A stretch of DNA of 64,000 nucleotides from Cinclus cinclus (taxonomy: Eukaryota > Chordata > Aves > Passeriformes > Cinclidae): the NCBI RefSeq assembly GCF_963662255.1, contig NC_085046.1, positions 135,265,392-135,329,391 of the forward strand, written 5' to 3'. Made by a program: the position numbers and the translations under genes. Of the stretch, positions 13,997 to 27,440 are shown in pieces. Every line of letters starts with the position of its first letter. Position 1 is the stretch's first letter. Below the pieces are notes generated by a model. That model was not told the origin of the DNA. It saw nothing but the letters and a program-made list of their open reading frames with translations, and did no database searches.

Positions 13997-16900
13997 ACTG
14001 TGCTGTTAGTGTAGGATAAGCCATGTATTTAAATAGTGGCATAATGACATTTTCTTCTCCCCTGTTTTCTTTCTAGATGTATCTTAACAGTTGATTTTCT
14101 ATTTTTAACTTGTTCTGCAGGTTGGCTTAGCAGCCAAGAACTTTGTTCCTAAGTGGTTTTATTCAGGTCACACTGGTTTTACATATATGCAGAAAATGTT
14201 TTGCTTTATCATTTCTTTTCATCCATATATCTTGAATTTTCATACATTGACCAGTAACTCAGAAGTGTATGTACTGGTAAAGTCATAATTTGTTTTGTCC
14301 TCACAGAACCTGTTTTAGTGATTCATGTCTATTCTGAATTACATAAACCCAAGTGGAAGACTTCTGGTTACTGTCAATGCTGGATGAATGACTGAACATT
14401 TACTCTTAGCTCTTTTTTCTTGTCTCTTATCCAACTGCTTACTGAAACTTCTTCTTACTTTTAACTTTGTATACAAGCTTCATTTCATCCTTTATTCTTC
14501 TGTAGAGCTCTTGAATCTAAGTGAATCATCACGATTACAAAATCATGTACTTCTATAGGATTTTGTACAGTATCGTTGTTTTGCATCAAATCAGTAGTAA
14601 CTTTCTTACTGGAGGGGCTTCCTGATTAGCTGATCCTAGAACAAACATATTTTTAGTTTCTTAAAATGTTATGTGTTTAATTTCCCACAGTGACATTTCA
14701 CTAATCGATAGGAGGATGCTGATGCTATCCAGAAAATATTTATTGCCTGTTCTCACTTTCTTGTATGATGAATATCTGGTAATCAGTATCATTATCCTGG
14801 TCAGACACTCTCTAACAGCTACCTGAATGTATATTGCCATTTTAAATTGGTACTTTGGTCCATTAAAACTCTGTTCTGAATATGTTCATCTGTTGAAATT
14901 TAAGTTCTCTTTCTTGTCATACTAGGCTCTCACATTCATCTTTGCATTTACCATCCCAGTGGCTGTCAACAAATTTCTGGTGCAAATATTTCATTGTGTT
15001 CATATAGGGCAAGATACTTCACTTTGTTTTTTCTTGTTTCTTGTTTCCTCAGACACCTTATTCCCTTAGGCATTTAATATTGGTGTGGAAACACACTTGT
15101 CCTTGATTTGGTTTGCTTATTAACATACTGTTTAAGTAGCAAATGATATATTTATATTGTATCTCAACCATTCCTAATATTTTTTGTGCATCTTATTTAA
15201 GAAAGTAGAAATCCTTATGCATACTATTTGGATAAATCTTCCCCAACTGATTATTTTCTACACCTTTTAGACTGTTGTATTTCCCAAATTTATTGGTTTC
15301 TAAGCCCGATCTCAATTTCCTTAGTTTTAAGCAACAATAGCTTTGCTCTCTAAACAGTGATGTCAAATGTAGGGCTACAGTAAGAATAGAACAAGATTTG
15401 TAAGATGAGAAGTCTTCTGCTTGAAGTGCATTCATACAAATAGTACTAGTCCTGTATGTCTACAGCTAACATGAGGGGAAAAAATGCTCCTTTTAATATA
15501 GTGCTTTATTTTATTTTATTGATCCCAGTGTGCATGGCGTAGAGGTGAAAAATAGATGGCACATGTCCTTTTGTGTATCAAAATATAATATTTGGCTTTG
15601 GTCAAAATATTTTAAATAATGTGCTCTCTGTAATTTTTCATTTTTTCCATTTCAGGTGTTGCTCATTTATATTTCTCATTGTTTTGTTATACCTTTCTCA
15701 GTTCATATAGACCTATAGTGTGAATTGTGCAATATTTTCAACTGCATTCACAACTGAAATTCAAAATATATGCCTCTTTCTCTAAAATATTTTTATGCCC
15801 TTAAGGTAAACCTAGAGTCCATAGCCTCCCCTTCTTCTGTGAAGATTTCTGACAACTGACACCATATCTTGACAGAGCTGGATTGCTCAGAATATAGCTT
15901 GCATTAAGACCAGTCAGGATTTAGCTATTTGCTCTACTGCTTATTTTTCCTGAAAGACGTCACCCTACAGGGTTTTCTAGGATCATGTCAAAGCATGACA
16001 CCAGGACCAAACCCTCTGAAAAACACAGTGATGATGCTGCTTTCTTTTAAAAGCACAAAGAAGGGTTATTCTTTTTGGATGCAACTCCAATTATAATACT
16101 CAGGCTTATAGCCTGCAGACCAGTATATACAGCATTACCATCACTAGCAACAGGCCACTGATTTTTGCACTGTTTTATTTTATTTTATTTTAGTTTAGTT
16201 TCTTTGCCTGCAACAGTATTTTTTGAGTATTTTCTATTTTTTAAAGTGCTTTTACTTATCTTTTTACAGTATAACTATAATTTTTTTATGAAGTAATAAG
16301 GAGCAATTTTTCTGCAGAGAATGAAATATGAGGCCCTGAAAATAAAAGTGAGACAGAGACCTCCATGACGCAGAGGAGTATAAGAATGAAATGATAAAAA
16401 AAATGTACACTTAAGATTGAACCTATGAAAAATTCAAGAGTGGTGAGTTATTGTGGTGTAGATTTGGGAGTTGGACAGAAGATAGTTTACAGCAGTTAAA
16501 AGAAAACATAGTAATTATCTAAAATTTAGAAATATATTATTTCTAAATGCATTAATTATATCAATATATAGAAGATAGAAAAATAATCTGAAGTGGAATC
16601 ACAATAGAGAAGAAACCATCAGAATCAATAGCATATTTCTTCCTGGAAAAGCAAAATAAATTCCATGATTAACATTACTGTCTCCAGGAGATGAACAGGG
16701 GAACAGTGTAGGGATTAACAGCAGATGAAAGGGAGAACTAGGAATTTTATATGTAATAAATTTTAAGTTATTAATAATAAGATTTGGTCTAAGTTATTTA
16801 CATAATTTAGACTATGAATGTTAGTATCATTTTAACTGGACTAACCATATAAAATGGTGCAAATTAGTTATGAATTTGCCTTTGAAACTTTAAAGAGTCT

Positions 16901-18532
16901 AGTAGTAAATTTTTGATGTCTCATGAAAATCATATTACCTTATTTGCACATAAAATGCTTTTGAGCATTACAGTGTCAAAGTGGGATACATATATGAGTT
17001 TTCTACTCCACCTGTAAGATTTATGTCTTTACCTATAAATCATTACCTATTATTATAATTACCATAAATCATTTATCTATAAAGTCATTCAGGTGGAAGC
17101 TGTTTCAGTTTAAAATAATTAAATTAGGAATGACTCGTGTATTGATTTACTCTAATTTGGACAAGATTATTGTAATGTTAGTTCAATTTCTGTTTTTCAT
17201 CTCATTCTTTGTTCTCAAACATCCCCTGTTACTCAGGTGTCACTTTCATATCTCCCAAGTAGAAGAATTTCTACTGGTTATTAGAATGGTTCTTTGGAAA
17301 GTTCAATTTTGTGTACTTTACAAGGAAGTCTTTCCTAAAATTGGTGAAGGAAGAAGGCCTGAATTGGAGCATACAGAAGTGCCTTGTCATGTTGGAAGTT
17401 AATGGATGGCTTACTAAAGCAAGGATTACACTCATACATTCCAGTTCAATTCTTCAACATAAAACCATTTATTTTTTTCATCTCCTCTCCCAAAATAGCT
17501 ATGAACTGACTCTTTGGTTTTCTGATATTTGTGTTTCCTTCAGTGAGTAGGGGGATGGGCAGGGGAACAACATAAAAACTACAGATGGGTTAGAGGTAGA
17601 ATACCTTACTAGGCTAAAAAAAAACAACATAATGTCTTCAGACAGCCTAAATATATTCTTCCTTGTTGACTGGAGTACTATCATTTTTATTGTCACGACT
17701 GAATCTCAGCCATGTAAGATGTGTAAATAGAAAGCAAAATGGGATCTAAAAAGACCACTGCTGAGAGTTTATGGAAAAAGTAGGAACAAATGGAAAAAGT
17801 AATACAGTTACTTCACAATTTCAAATAAATAGTATACAGATGTCTTTAAAGAAGGAACTTTGAAATTTTTTTTGGAAAAAAAAATTGTTACCTTGAAGAA
17901 TGTAAATTAATTTAAAAGAAATTACTAATTCTGTAAAGTGTAGTATGAGAAACAACAGAGAAAAAAATGAAAGTAACATTAACTTTATTCAGTTGAAGAT
18001 GAATATTATTCAGCAGCCCTGATTAGTCTTTCAGCTTTATTATATAATAAGTATTATAAATAACTTACGGTCAAACAATAGTATAGATTCTTGTCTTTCT
18101 GTTTCGCTGTCTTCACTTTTGATGAGCTGTCTTTCTACATCTATGTTTCATGACATGTGCCTCAGAAATGGGCTCCCACTTAAAGTCTAATTTATCCTCT
18201 GGCAAATGCCCATTTTTAATATTAGCTTACTACAGTATTAATTATGTTCTTTATTCGAGCTTATTACCCTGAGGAAAAAAAAAATTATTTTGAAATACAT
18301 TTCAGCTCAAGCTCTTTTGTTACATAAAAATAATTTGAATTTACAAGTTTTAGACTAGAATATTAAATATCAGTATTTTCTATAAATAGATGTATTTTGA
18401 TGTAAAAAATGGAACTATTTTTTTTTAATCCATCAAAACTAAATTAACTTTTGTGTTGAATATTAGAAGTTGTCAGTGCAATGACTGGGATGCAGATGGT
18501 CCAGCTGATTAAAAATACATTCCACTACACTA
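13997..18532. other. AT-rich DNA without recognised genes
   Basis: No repeat family or gene recognised. It contains a (TTTTA)n patch at 16172-16200 and a hairpin at 16524-16548 with perfect 10-bp arms (atttagaaat / atttctaaat). The two open frames at 17130-17550 overlap each other and have no motif. Confidence 0.55.
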
Positions 18533-18577
18533 TTTTATGTTCCAAAAAACATAAAACTTATACTTGTAAAGTATAAG
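18533..18577. repeat. Two back-to-back hairpins
   Basis: First hairpin: arms ttttatgtt (18533-18541) and aacataaaa (18548-18556) with a 6-nt loop. The second starts at the next base: arms cttatactt (18557-18565) and aagtataag (18569-18577) with a 3-nt loop. Both are perfect. A direct repeat of acaaaatgaga follows at about 18579 and 18599. Confidence 0.85.
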
Positions 18578-18732
18578 ACAAAATGAGAAAAGTGTAACAC
18601 AAAATGAGATTGCAATTAGTGCAATTATGTCACTTCTGTAAGAATTAAAAGGGTATAAAATCAATGATTATGTTTGTAGAGTACTTTTCCTACTGCTAAC
18701 ATAAGACTCTTTAGAATGGGACCAGAAAATTA

Positions 18733-18790
18733 GCAACAACAATAAAATCACAACAATAATAACAATAGTAGTAGTAATAATAATAATAAT
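18733..18790. repeat. (CAA)/(AAT)n compound microsatellite
   Basis: AAC, AAT and AGT triplets merge into a purer (AAT)n end. This is simple-sequence DNA. Confidence 0.9.
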
Positions 18791-20069
18791 GTTTGTTCTC
18801 TTTCCTTAATAACCCTTGCTCTTTCATGTTGCAAGATGAGAGAGAAGGCACGTTGCATTTCCTCCTTTTGGAATTGATATGCAGTCCTGTTTGCTGACAA
18901 GTACTACTACTGCTTATAGTTTTTTCATGTTTCCAGTGGACTTCTCTGTGAAGACCTTTGGCTTCTGAATTGGTAAGCAGCGCCTTAATTTACCAGTTGG
19001 GCAGAAAAAATTCTGTCTATACTTCATATCTGAAAGAGTGAGAAGAATTACATGAAGATGGTGAAGAGAATTTAGTGCTGGTAGTAAATGTTTTTTGATG
19101 TTACTTTATTTATATAATTTCTTACTCCTTTTCAGTCTCAAGAAAATGGTGATATTTCACTGTATTGCACTACAGGTAATCCATTTATTATATAATTCAG
19201 TTTTTCTTAATTGAAGAAAAAAATCTGGATTTTCTTTTTGTGTTTGGGGATTTGAGGGGTGATTTTTTTATTATTATTATTTCTATTTTCTTGTTTCTGT
19301 TTTGTTGTTGTTTTTTTTTTAAGTCTAGTTATCCTTTTCAAGGAAAGTATATTTAATAGATTATATTATATTAGGTTAGATTATGGCAGAAAATTCTGAA
19401 TGTCTCTTTATGAAGTGGCTAGCAACAATAATTCAAATACCTTATTATGTGGGTTTTAAGTCCTCAGCATATCAAAATGTTAGTGGAAATGAAGATTGGT
19501 AGTGAGGGACGTCTTCAGTAATGCAAATGATGTATCAGCTTTCTGACAGTCCTATATACTCCTTCTTGCCTGGGATAAAGGTCAGTGGAGTTTCATTACT
19601 AACAAACCAGTTCCAGGATATGCCATCCTCCTGAAAAATCAAATTAATTTAAAATTACAGATTTTTATTTTGCATATAAAAAGCAATTCTTTGGTCTCAG
19701 AAAATTAGCTAGGCAGACTACTTTGTAAAATTTTGATACATTTTTCATTTTGTCAGTGTCTAATAACCATCAAGTGCCAAGCTTGCCCTTTTCTCCAGAC
19801 CTTCAGTGTTGCTGTCTTTCTTTATTTAAAATTGCAGGACCATATCTGTGATTGGGCAAACTTGACAGAATATTGGAAAACTGTTCAGAACATTATCAAA
19901 CTGTGTACCACTTGTAATTAAATACAACATCACTCTAAATCAGAGCTGGTTGCTTTAACATGTGTAGTTTTCCCTAAACTGGGAATTTAAAATTTACTTC
20001 CAGTCCTTGATCTGGCCCAGATCAGTGAGAGGGAGCACGGCCAAGACATTTTGTTATTCAATATCACAT
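18791..20069. other. AT-rich DNA, no gene seen
   Basis: AT-rich with T-runs near 19264-19320. No repeat family or coding signal recognised. Confidence 0.55.
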
Positions 20070-20407
20070 TACATAATTGCTGGGGTGGGGAAGATGGGCT
20101 TTGTCACTTCTGGGAAGGAGCAGCCTCCCTTTCTGGGGTAACAAAGCCCACCAGCCCAGGAAATCTGTTCTCTCTTTCTGTTTACTTCTGTTAATAAGAT
20201 TCCTGCTGTTACTGCTTGTTTTCTTATCTCAGCCTGTGATCTCTGCCTTTTGTGCCTGCAATGCTCTTCTCCAGCCACTTTCAGGGGTGCAGTGAGGGTG
20301 GAAGAGGGGGTGGAGAAGGGAGCAGAGGGGGCAGAGGGAGCAAGTGAGCAGCTGGGTGGTTTGGTGGGAGAACTAGATTTGGGAAAAAACATTCCTAAAC
20401 CACAACA
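20070..20407 (+). mobile_element. Decayed ERV LTR, 3' part
   Basis: The right end reads as the close of an avian ERV LTR: a purine-rich 'gcagagggagcaagtgagcagctgggtggt' region, then cctaaaccacaaca ending in CA at 20407. This parallels the 'gagtgagcgagcggctg ... ttaaaccacgaca' end of a common bird LTR class, which also closes the LTR at 41978. A 'ttaataa' at about 20193 could be the remains of the polyadenylation signal. I cannot find a TG start or target-site duplication, so the left side is truncated or too diverged. No retroviral gene is present. Confidence 0.6.
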
Positions 20408-23084
20408 CTTTCCTGTATCAAAGATTTTGGGTTTTTTTTCCTGAAGATTAGGTCACTGATAAACATTTGCCAAATATTGAGGATTTATATTCCTCAATTC
20501 TTGCTTTTTCCTTGTGTAATCAAGGACAAATATTTTGGAGTGAGGAGTTGAAGAGAATTTACCCAACTAGGTATGCACAGTCACTGTGAAGATGAATAGT
20601 TGTCGATTTTTCAGAGCAAGTCAAAATTCTAGTAAAAATTGTAGCTTTCAACAACTGATGGAGAAAGTGAAACTTCAAACATTTCAGTGAAACTTCAAAT
20701 GTTTATAGGTGGCATGGATGGTTAAAGAAAAAAAAAAAAAACCTACAAAAGTTAAACCTAAATACTTAATTCAGCAGACCTTTTGTGGAGCCTTTTTCTG
20801 TCATTGATTCTCTCTGAGCACCCTGTCTCTCAGTCTACATTTCTCTGAGAGAAATCCATATGTTGAAGGATGCTAACTTTTTTAACCATTCTGGTTTTTT
20901 GAGCAACTACGAGAGTACCCTTCAGGTTCTGTCTTTCTCTTCTAAAAATTACTTCTATTTTACTTTATTTGGAGACTCTCTTGCCATCTCTCTTTCACCT
21001 CTTTAGTAGATTTGATGCCATCCTTCACAGTCCTTAAAACCAACAGCTCAGCAATAGATTAATTTTATCTTTTCCTCCTCTTTGTTTTAGGTTTTAAAAA
21101 CCCTAACATTTTATCTTTATGTATGCACTACAACATGACTTCGATGAATTGAATCTTATATTTTAAAGCAACATTGTATATATTTGTAATATATTGTAAA
21201 ATATATATTATATAACACTGTATATAACCTTGTGAAAACTTATGATTAAGATTCCTCATATAAAATCTGTGGTTCTAAGATGAGGTCAAATATGGCTGTA
21301 ACTAACTGTTCTATCTTGTTGATGGGTATGAATGAAACCATAATATACCATCTGTGTATTGCCCAATTTTTCTCAAAGCATTTCCAGATACCCTGGAAAA
21401 GACTTACTGAAGTGTATTGTGTGGCTGAAACTCACAGGTGGCTTGATGGTCTAGAACGAATCTATTTGTTATCAGGCCAAACATTTTTCTCTTCATGAGA
21501 CATCAAAGAGAGAGGCACGTAATGCTTAAAGAGCTGGATTGGAATTCAGTTCTGTTAAATGCTGTAATTGCATTTATCAGAGAAAACACTGGTTATGTTG
21601 CTCTCTGGAGAAAAAATATAAAAGATTAATTGATCAAACCTTCAAAAAGAAAGTGAAACAGAAACCCAAGAATCATTTGTGGTGAAAACAGTGCTATAGA
21701 TTTTCTTCAAAATTATATTAAGACTAGGACAGCTAGTCCTATCCACATGATAAGACATAGTGTTCCAGGATACCAGTGAAGGGAAAAAAATAATACAGTT
21801 ATTAGTCTATTTCTTTCTGATTTTCAGTTCTAATAAAAATAGTTATGATTTGATATCTCTCAACACTGTTGCAACATTCCTTTTGCCTGAAACATTACTC
21901 AGTAAAGCAAGAGAGCTATATGAACAGGCTTCAGATTCCACGTCATTTCACTTCAGCTGCAGCTGTATGTAGAATGCATACTGCGTGTCATCTTCTTTAG
22001 GTGCTCACTTCTTACTCATTCTCAACCATGCTGTAGGGAACGCAAGACCTGCATGTTAACCATGTTAAATGTCTCCTTCCCAGGCACACAATGTGAAAGG
22101 CAGAGATGTGTACTTCATATGTCTTATAAACGAGCATTAACTTGGTGATACTGTTGGAGACAATATAACTAACATAATACAAGTCTTTAAATATTTTTGT
22201 TAAAGTACAAGGTTTCCTTCCTAAGTCTGTTCCGTTTTGCATGCTCCAGAATTTATATCGAAATAGCTATAAAATATTGTAAAGGTGATTTCAGAATTAA
22301 TGGGACTTTTGCTTTTCCCCCCACCACCCCTCCCCCCCAGTCTTTTTAGGCTTTCTGCCTGATACACTAAGTGCACAAAAGTAGTCCTTTGTTCCAATCC
22401 TCTTACTGAAGTATTGTGGGAGCAGCTGTTCATACACTATCTTCTTTAAAGCATGAAGATGAGAAAAGCTTGAGCTTTGGTCAGGAGGAAACATTGATTT
22501 GGTGGAGATTGCTTCTGCATATGAGAGAAATACAAAATAGTTAAAATAGCCAAGCAAAAGTCTTTTACAGACATAATGGTCATTGAGCATTCTTAGGGTT
22601 GTTGTAAAAAGCAGTGGCTGTGGTTCAGAATTAAATATGTATGTATTTTTTATATATGTATATATTATAAGTATATATTAGAAATTTTTCTGTGTACTTA
22701 TAGCATAGGTAGAGAAATAAGCAAAAGAATAAGGAGATTTGTGATTTATAGTTGTTACTATTAGTGTGCATGAACATGGATTGTTTATTGCAATGTAAAT
22801 TACTTAGAAAATACTGAGATGCCTTTATTTCTGTGAGACCACCTCACATGGCTTTGGCTACCCCTATTATTTTTTTTTAATAATTATCTATATATTAGGA
22901 GAGCAAGAAATTGTATCAGAAATTTCTTCACAGATTAAGATTCACTCCACAATCTAATTTTTTTCCACTGGGAAACAGTAAAATAAGACATCAAAGAGGT
23001 AATGTGGCCTTAAAAATCATATTCAAATTTTCTTGAAACTGCTTCTTACTCACCAGTTGTAGCAGGATCAGATGCATATCTCCC
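20408..23084. other. AT-rich DNA without recognised genes
   Basis: Nothing assigned. There are A-runs near 20729-20742, AT-dinucleotide patches near 21175-21230 and 22635-22680, and a C-run at about 22316-22339. Confidence 0.55.
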
Positions 23085-23479
23085 CAAAAGGAAACTGGGG
23101 TTGCTTGGCCTAGAGAAAAGAAGGCTCAGGGGAGAGCTTATCACCTTCTACAATTCCCTGAAAGGAGGGTGTAACCAGGTGGGGGTCAGTCTCTTCTTCC
23201 AAGCAACCAGTGACAGGACAAGAGGAAATGGCCTTAAGCTGTGCCAGGGGAGGTTCAGGCTGAACATAAGGAGGAATTTCTTCATGGAAAGTATTACTAA
23301 ACATTGAAATAGATGGCCCAGAAAAGTGGTGGAATCTCCATCCCTGAAGGTGCACAAGAAATGACTGAATGTGGCATTTAGTGCCGTGGTCTAGTTGACA
23401 AAGTGGTGGTCAGTGAAAGTTGCACTTAAGGATCGCAGAGGTATTTTCCAAGCCAAATGACTCAGTGGTTCTGTGATCT
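23085..23479 (+). mobile_element. CR1 LINE, 3' end fragment
   Basis: A 5'-truncated CR1 3' untranslated region. It is easily recognised by 'gaaggctcaggggagagctt', 'gacaggacaagaggaaatgg' and the 'aggttcaggctgaacataagg' block that bird CR1s share. It ends in a degenerate octamer region (ctcagtggttctgtgatct, related to ATTCTGTG). Similarity weakens after about 23340, where the usual 'gggacatggtttagtggtgg' portion is partly deleted or mutated ('gtgccgtggtctagttgac'). No ORF2 remains. An open frame on each strand reflects the chance lack of stops in this sequence. Confidence 0.88.
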
Positions 23480-23910
23480 GTACTCCTGATGCTGTTACCA
23501 TGGTAGTCGTGGGTAACTCTCACTGACTTTACAAGGCTAGGACTGAATTTCCTTGCAACAGCTAACTACAAGAGAAACTAAATAATGCATGTCTAAGATT
23601 CTCACAACTGTCTCAATAGTGTCTCTAATTGAGCAGAGGATCATGAAGAACTGCCTGCAGTATGGGCTTCTTCCTTAATTCAGAACAGAGTGCTGTCAGT
23701 TATAAACTCTATTAATTCTCTGCTACTTTAAAGAGTTTGGGGAGTGGTTTTTTTCCCTTTTTATGTATAGCTAAAAGTAAGTCTCCTCTGTTGTACAATT
23801 TAGGTTTTTGTCCACCAGACTTCTGCTTTTGATAAATTAAAATTTTCATTTTCTCTCAAGTTCTCTTTTCAAGTAACTTTTTCTTCCAAAGAAAACCTGA
23901 GATTTTTTTT

Positions 23911-23933
23911 TTGTTGTTGTTGTTGTTGTTGTT
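23911..23933. repeat. (TTG)n microsatellite
   Basis: Perfect TTG units preceded by a short T-run. Confidence 0.92.
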
Positions 23934-26728
23934 ATTTGTGGTTAGTTGGTTGGTTGTTTTTGTCTTTTTTTTTTCTGAAGATATTTCACTCAAGGGAAAT
24001 CTTCCATTGCACACAGTATCGTGTTTATTTTGTTGTGCCTTATATAGCCATCTAGCACTGTCTCAGAAGGATTTTTGTCCTAAAGCTTTCTCATAAACTG
24101 ATAGGAATTGCACAATATGTAATTAATGCCCTAAATTTTTTTTTAGTAAGAAACGTTTAAACATCTGATAGCATTTTGTGTTTTATGTTAGTGGATGACA
24201 AAGTGCTTTATAAGCAAATAGAATACTACCAGTTTAACACCTACAGTAACCACTTACTCAGCATAGACATACTGCACTCAGAGGTAAAACAGACCATTTA
24301 AAGTAAGAGTTGTAAAATACCACTCAGTACTTATTTCAGGATGATTTACATAAGTATGCACACTTTCACTGACAGGATATAATTTTTTATGGTGTAGTAT
24401 ATATAGTAGGCATAACATTACCCAGCTTGATTCTTTGTCCTAAACACAGATCAGATAGTCATGTCATGTGGATGTTTGTATGGTTCATTTGAAATAAGAT
24501 ACTGATAGTAGTCTTCTGTCACTTTCTGCCATGAATACAATGTTTTTGTAGATGTGGTATTCTTTTGCCCATCTCCCATACCAGCTTGGAATAAAAAATA
24601 TAACTCTTGGCTGCCCGATAGACTACACAAATAATGTTATTCTCAAAGATGCTCTCTTGGCTCACCACCACTCCATATAATATAATTTGTCTGAAACATA
24701 TGAAATTATACACTTGAAATATTCACTTATCACTGGTAGAAAGGAAAAGTATAATTAACCTCCTTAAGTTTCTTGAAAGAGGCGAGGATGAAGAAAGAAA
24801 GCACCTACATTGCAGAGTAATAATTTAAAACACACTGACCTGCTTATCTTAGAATATATGAACATACAAGTTCAGGTTAGCAGTAGGCAGAATAATTTTC
24901 CACCCACTCTTCATATTCAGGTTATTTTTCAAAGAAAATTATCTGCATGTAGTGAGTAGGTGCACCAATGCATATTTCAGTATGAACAATATAGTAGGAT
25001 ATCAGGACATATGGAGAGTATACTGTCACTGCAGTTGGTCTGTAGTCCAAGCACACATTTTGCAAACAGAGCTGTAGGACATTGGTCCATCTGGTAATTT
25101 AATTATGGTTAATTACACAGTCCAGTAAATGTTGCTCCTATCAGATGGTTAAAATTTCCTGTCTGGCATGAAAAGTTAAATATGATTTTTTAATAACCTT
25201 GCATTTCTAACAATTAATTTACCAGTTTCTACTGATTGAAAATGCTATGGGTTTTTTCGCACAGAGCACTTGTTTCCCATGATCCTGGTTACAGTTTTTT
25301 GTCTTCTTCTTAGGTACTGTGCCAAATTCAGACAGGCAGTTTTCATAAAAGAATTCATCAGAGCAACAGTAAAAATTGTAGAGACATTTAGTTTAAAATT
25401 AGTAAACATAGCCAAAGAAGAGATCTTTAGGATACAAATTATACAGTTGGAACTGCGTAGCTCCAAAAAGTTGAGTGTAGGTTGGCTGATTTGTTTTCCA
25501 GCCTGAAACCAAGCATTTGGGAATATGTAACTTTTCTCCAGTTTATGAGCAATAAGTAATTATTTAAATGCTAAAACCCAAATTTCATTAGATAGGAACA
25601 ATATTCTGTGTATGTTGAATTTAGAACTTAATTATATTGCAGAGCTTTAAGAAAAATATTTTTCCTTTTAAAGTCATTTTCTATTGAAAAAAAAAATCAC
25701 TGAAATGATGCATGAAGAGGATTTTCTTTTTTCCTAAATAGAATATCTGTCTGGATTACTTTTTTGGGCCTTCTGGTAAAGTCAAGTGGTTTTGCAGCTG
25801 GTGCACTTGAAGTAATTAAATGATGAGAATTCATCTTACCAAAAGAAAAATGAAAACAATTAAGAGTATAAAAAGTTAATTTTAAATGTCATCCTCAACA
25901 CAGTCAAATGCCAATGTTTTGTAGTGCAGAACCACTACAACTTGAAAGAAACGCATCGAAATATATCAGTTAAAATCATTTTAAATGGCCTTAAAGAGCT
26001 ATTTCTGCTTTATATCTCTAAAATAATAGATGTATTGTTATTCAAAACAGACTATTATATTTTTGCTTTTTGTGAATGAATGACATATGTCTTACTCTGT
26101 GCACAAACAAGTAAAAAAACCTGCATTCCTACAATCTCTAACAAAGGAAGTATTCCTGTGTTGCAGTGCACATGACAGAAGATTTCATCCTGAGATATTT
26201 TTAGAGGAAGTTCAGTAATTGAACATGAAATCAAAAACATTTCTTGAGCAAGCAAAAAGTGGAATACATCGTGAAAATATTAAAATGTATATATGCTTTT
26301 CACCAAGAAGGGACATTAACATGGTTTGAACAGTTAAGAAAGTTTGTTTAATGTATTCTGGTAATGAAATCTGTATGTCTGTGAAATACTGAACAAATCT
26401 GTTTAAGTCTTTTAATAAGACTTAATAAAAATAAAAATCTGATGTTGAGGAAGGATCATGGGCTCTGGATTGGGCTGATGCCATTAATGTTTTGATCTGT
26501 TGATGTCATTAACAGAGAAGAGACCAGGAGAGTGCAGTCTACTTATCACAAAAATGTACACAAAACTAACATTTTAAAATATTGTTTTTACATATGCTGG
26601 AGAATTTATAAGCATCAGCTACTAGGTAGATACTTTAAATCCATTCTACCCTGCGGGATGTTAGCTCTAGAGAAGAACTGTCCATTCTTCCCTTTAGAAC
26701 AACTAGAAATAAAGCTTGGACTATATAC

Positions 26729-26748
26729 ATATATGTGTGTGTGTGTGT
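26729..26748. repeat. (TG)n microsatellite
   Basis: A short TG dinucleotide run flanked by TA-rich imperfect repeats. Confidence 0.9.
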
Positions 26749-27112
26749 ACATGTATATGTATAATGCAATTGCATTTCTTCTTAATCAAACACTGTACAC
26801 GTAAAATGCAAGCAATTCTTAGGGTTCCTGATATTTGTCTCTGGTTCACCTTCTCAGTATGCAAAAAATGTGAGCATATTGAACATGGAAATGTTCTCCT
26901 TTGGACAAATAAAAAGGCCTCACAACATCTGGCAGCACATCTGTGTCCCACTTTTATACAGAGTTTCTTGGTGGCTTTGGACAAATGGCTGTCTAGAATA
27001 TCCATTATTTTCTTAATGTGCACATTATTTGTTTTTAAGAAGGGTAAAAAGTTCTATAATCAAAAGTATAAAAGGTATGAAGTTTATGAATTCATTTGCT
27101 GCACGATGGCTT

Positions 27113-27440
27113 TGTGAATTCCCTGTCCAGGTACTGAAAGTTCTGCCTGGTCTACCTGTCCCTGCCCAGCCAGGGACTCTCCTCACATGCCTGAGTTTAG
27201 GGACCCCCTGCCCGTCCCCCAGGGCCCTCAGCCCCTGCCTCACCCATGGCATCTGCTGAACCCATGTCCTTGCCTGACCACAGCACATCTGCATCTGAAG
27301 GAGGTGCCTGAATCCTGGGGCTGGGTTACCCCAGTGTCCCCAGCTGCCTGTTCCTGGCTGGGATGGTGGGACAGACCCTGAGGTCCCACTGTGTGTTTCC
27401 CTGGGAGCACTCGTCCTCACTCAGCCCTGGCAACCTGCTG
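27113..27440. repeat. GC-rich segment, likely dispersed repeat remnant
   Basis: A C-rich segment with sharp edges in AT-rich DNA. It resembles the segment at 10806-11090: the core 'gtccccagctgcctg' followed by 'ctggctgggatggtggga' is shared in the same orientation. Both strands stay open over part of it (131 codons on minus), which I attribute to base composition. No protein motif, signal peptide or splice pattern is visible. A third C-rich stretch at 60680-60960 has only weak likeness ('tgcctgaccaca'). Confidence 0.45.

Larger units (their letters stand above)
23480..27112. other. AT-rich DNA without recognised genes
   Basis: No repeat family or gene recognised apart from two microsatellites listed separately. 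The open frames at 26532-27117 run through the (TG)n tract and have no motif. Confidence 0.55.

Noticed and set aside
27025..27420. A 131-codon minus-strand open frame
   Set aside because: Composition-driven frame over a C-rich segment running into A/T-rich sequence; no motif, no signal peptide, no splice context.
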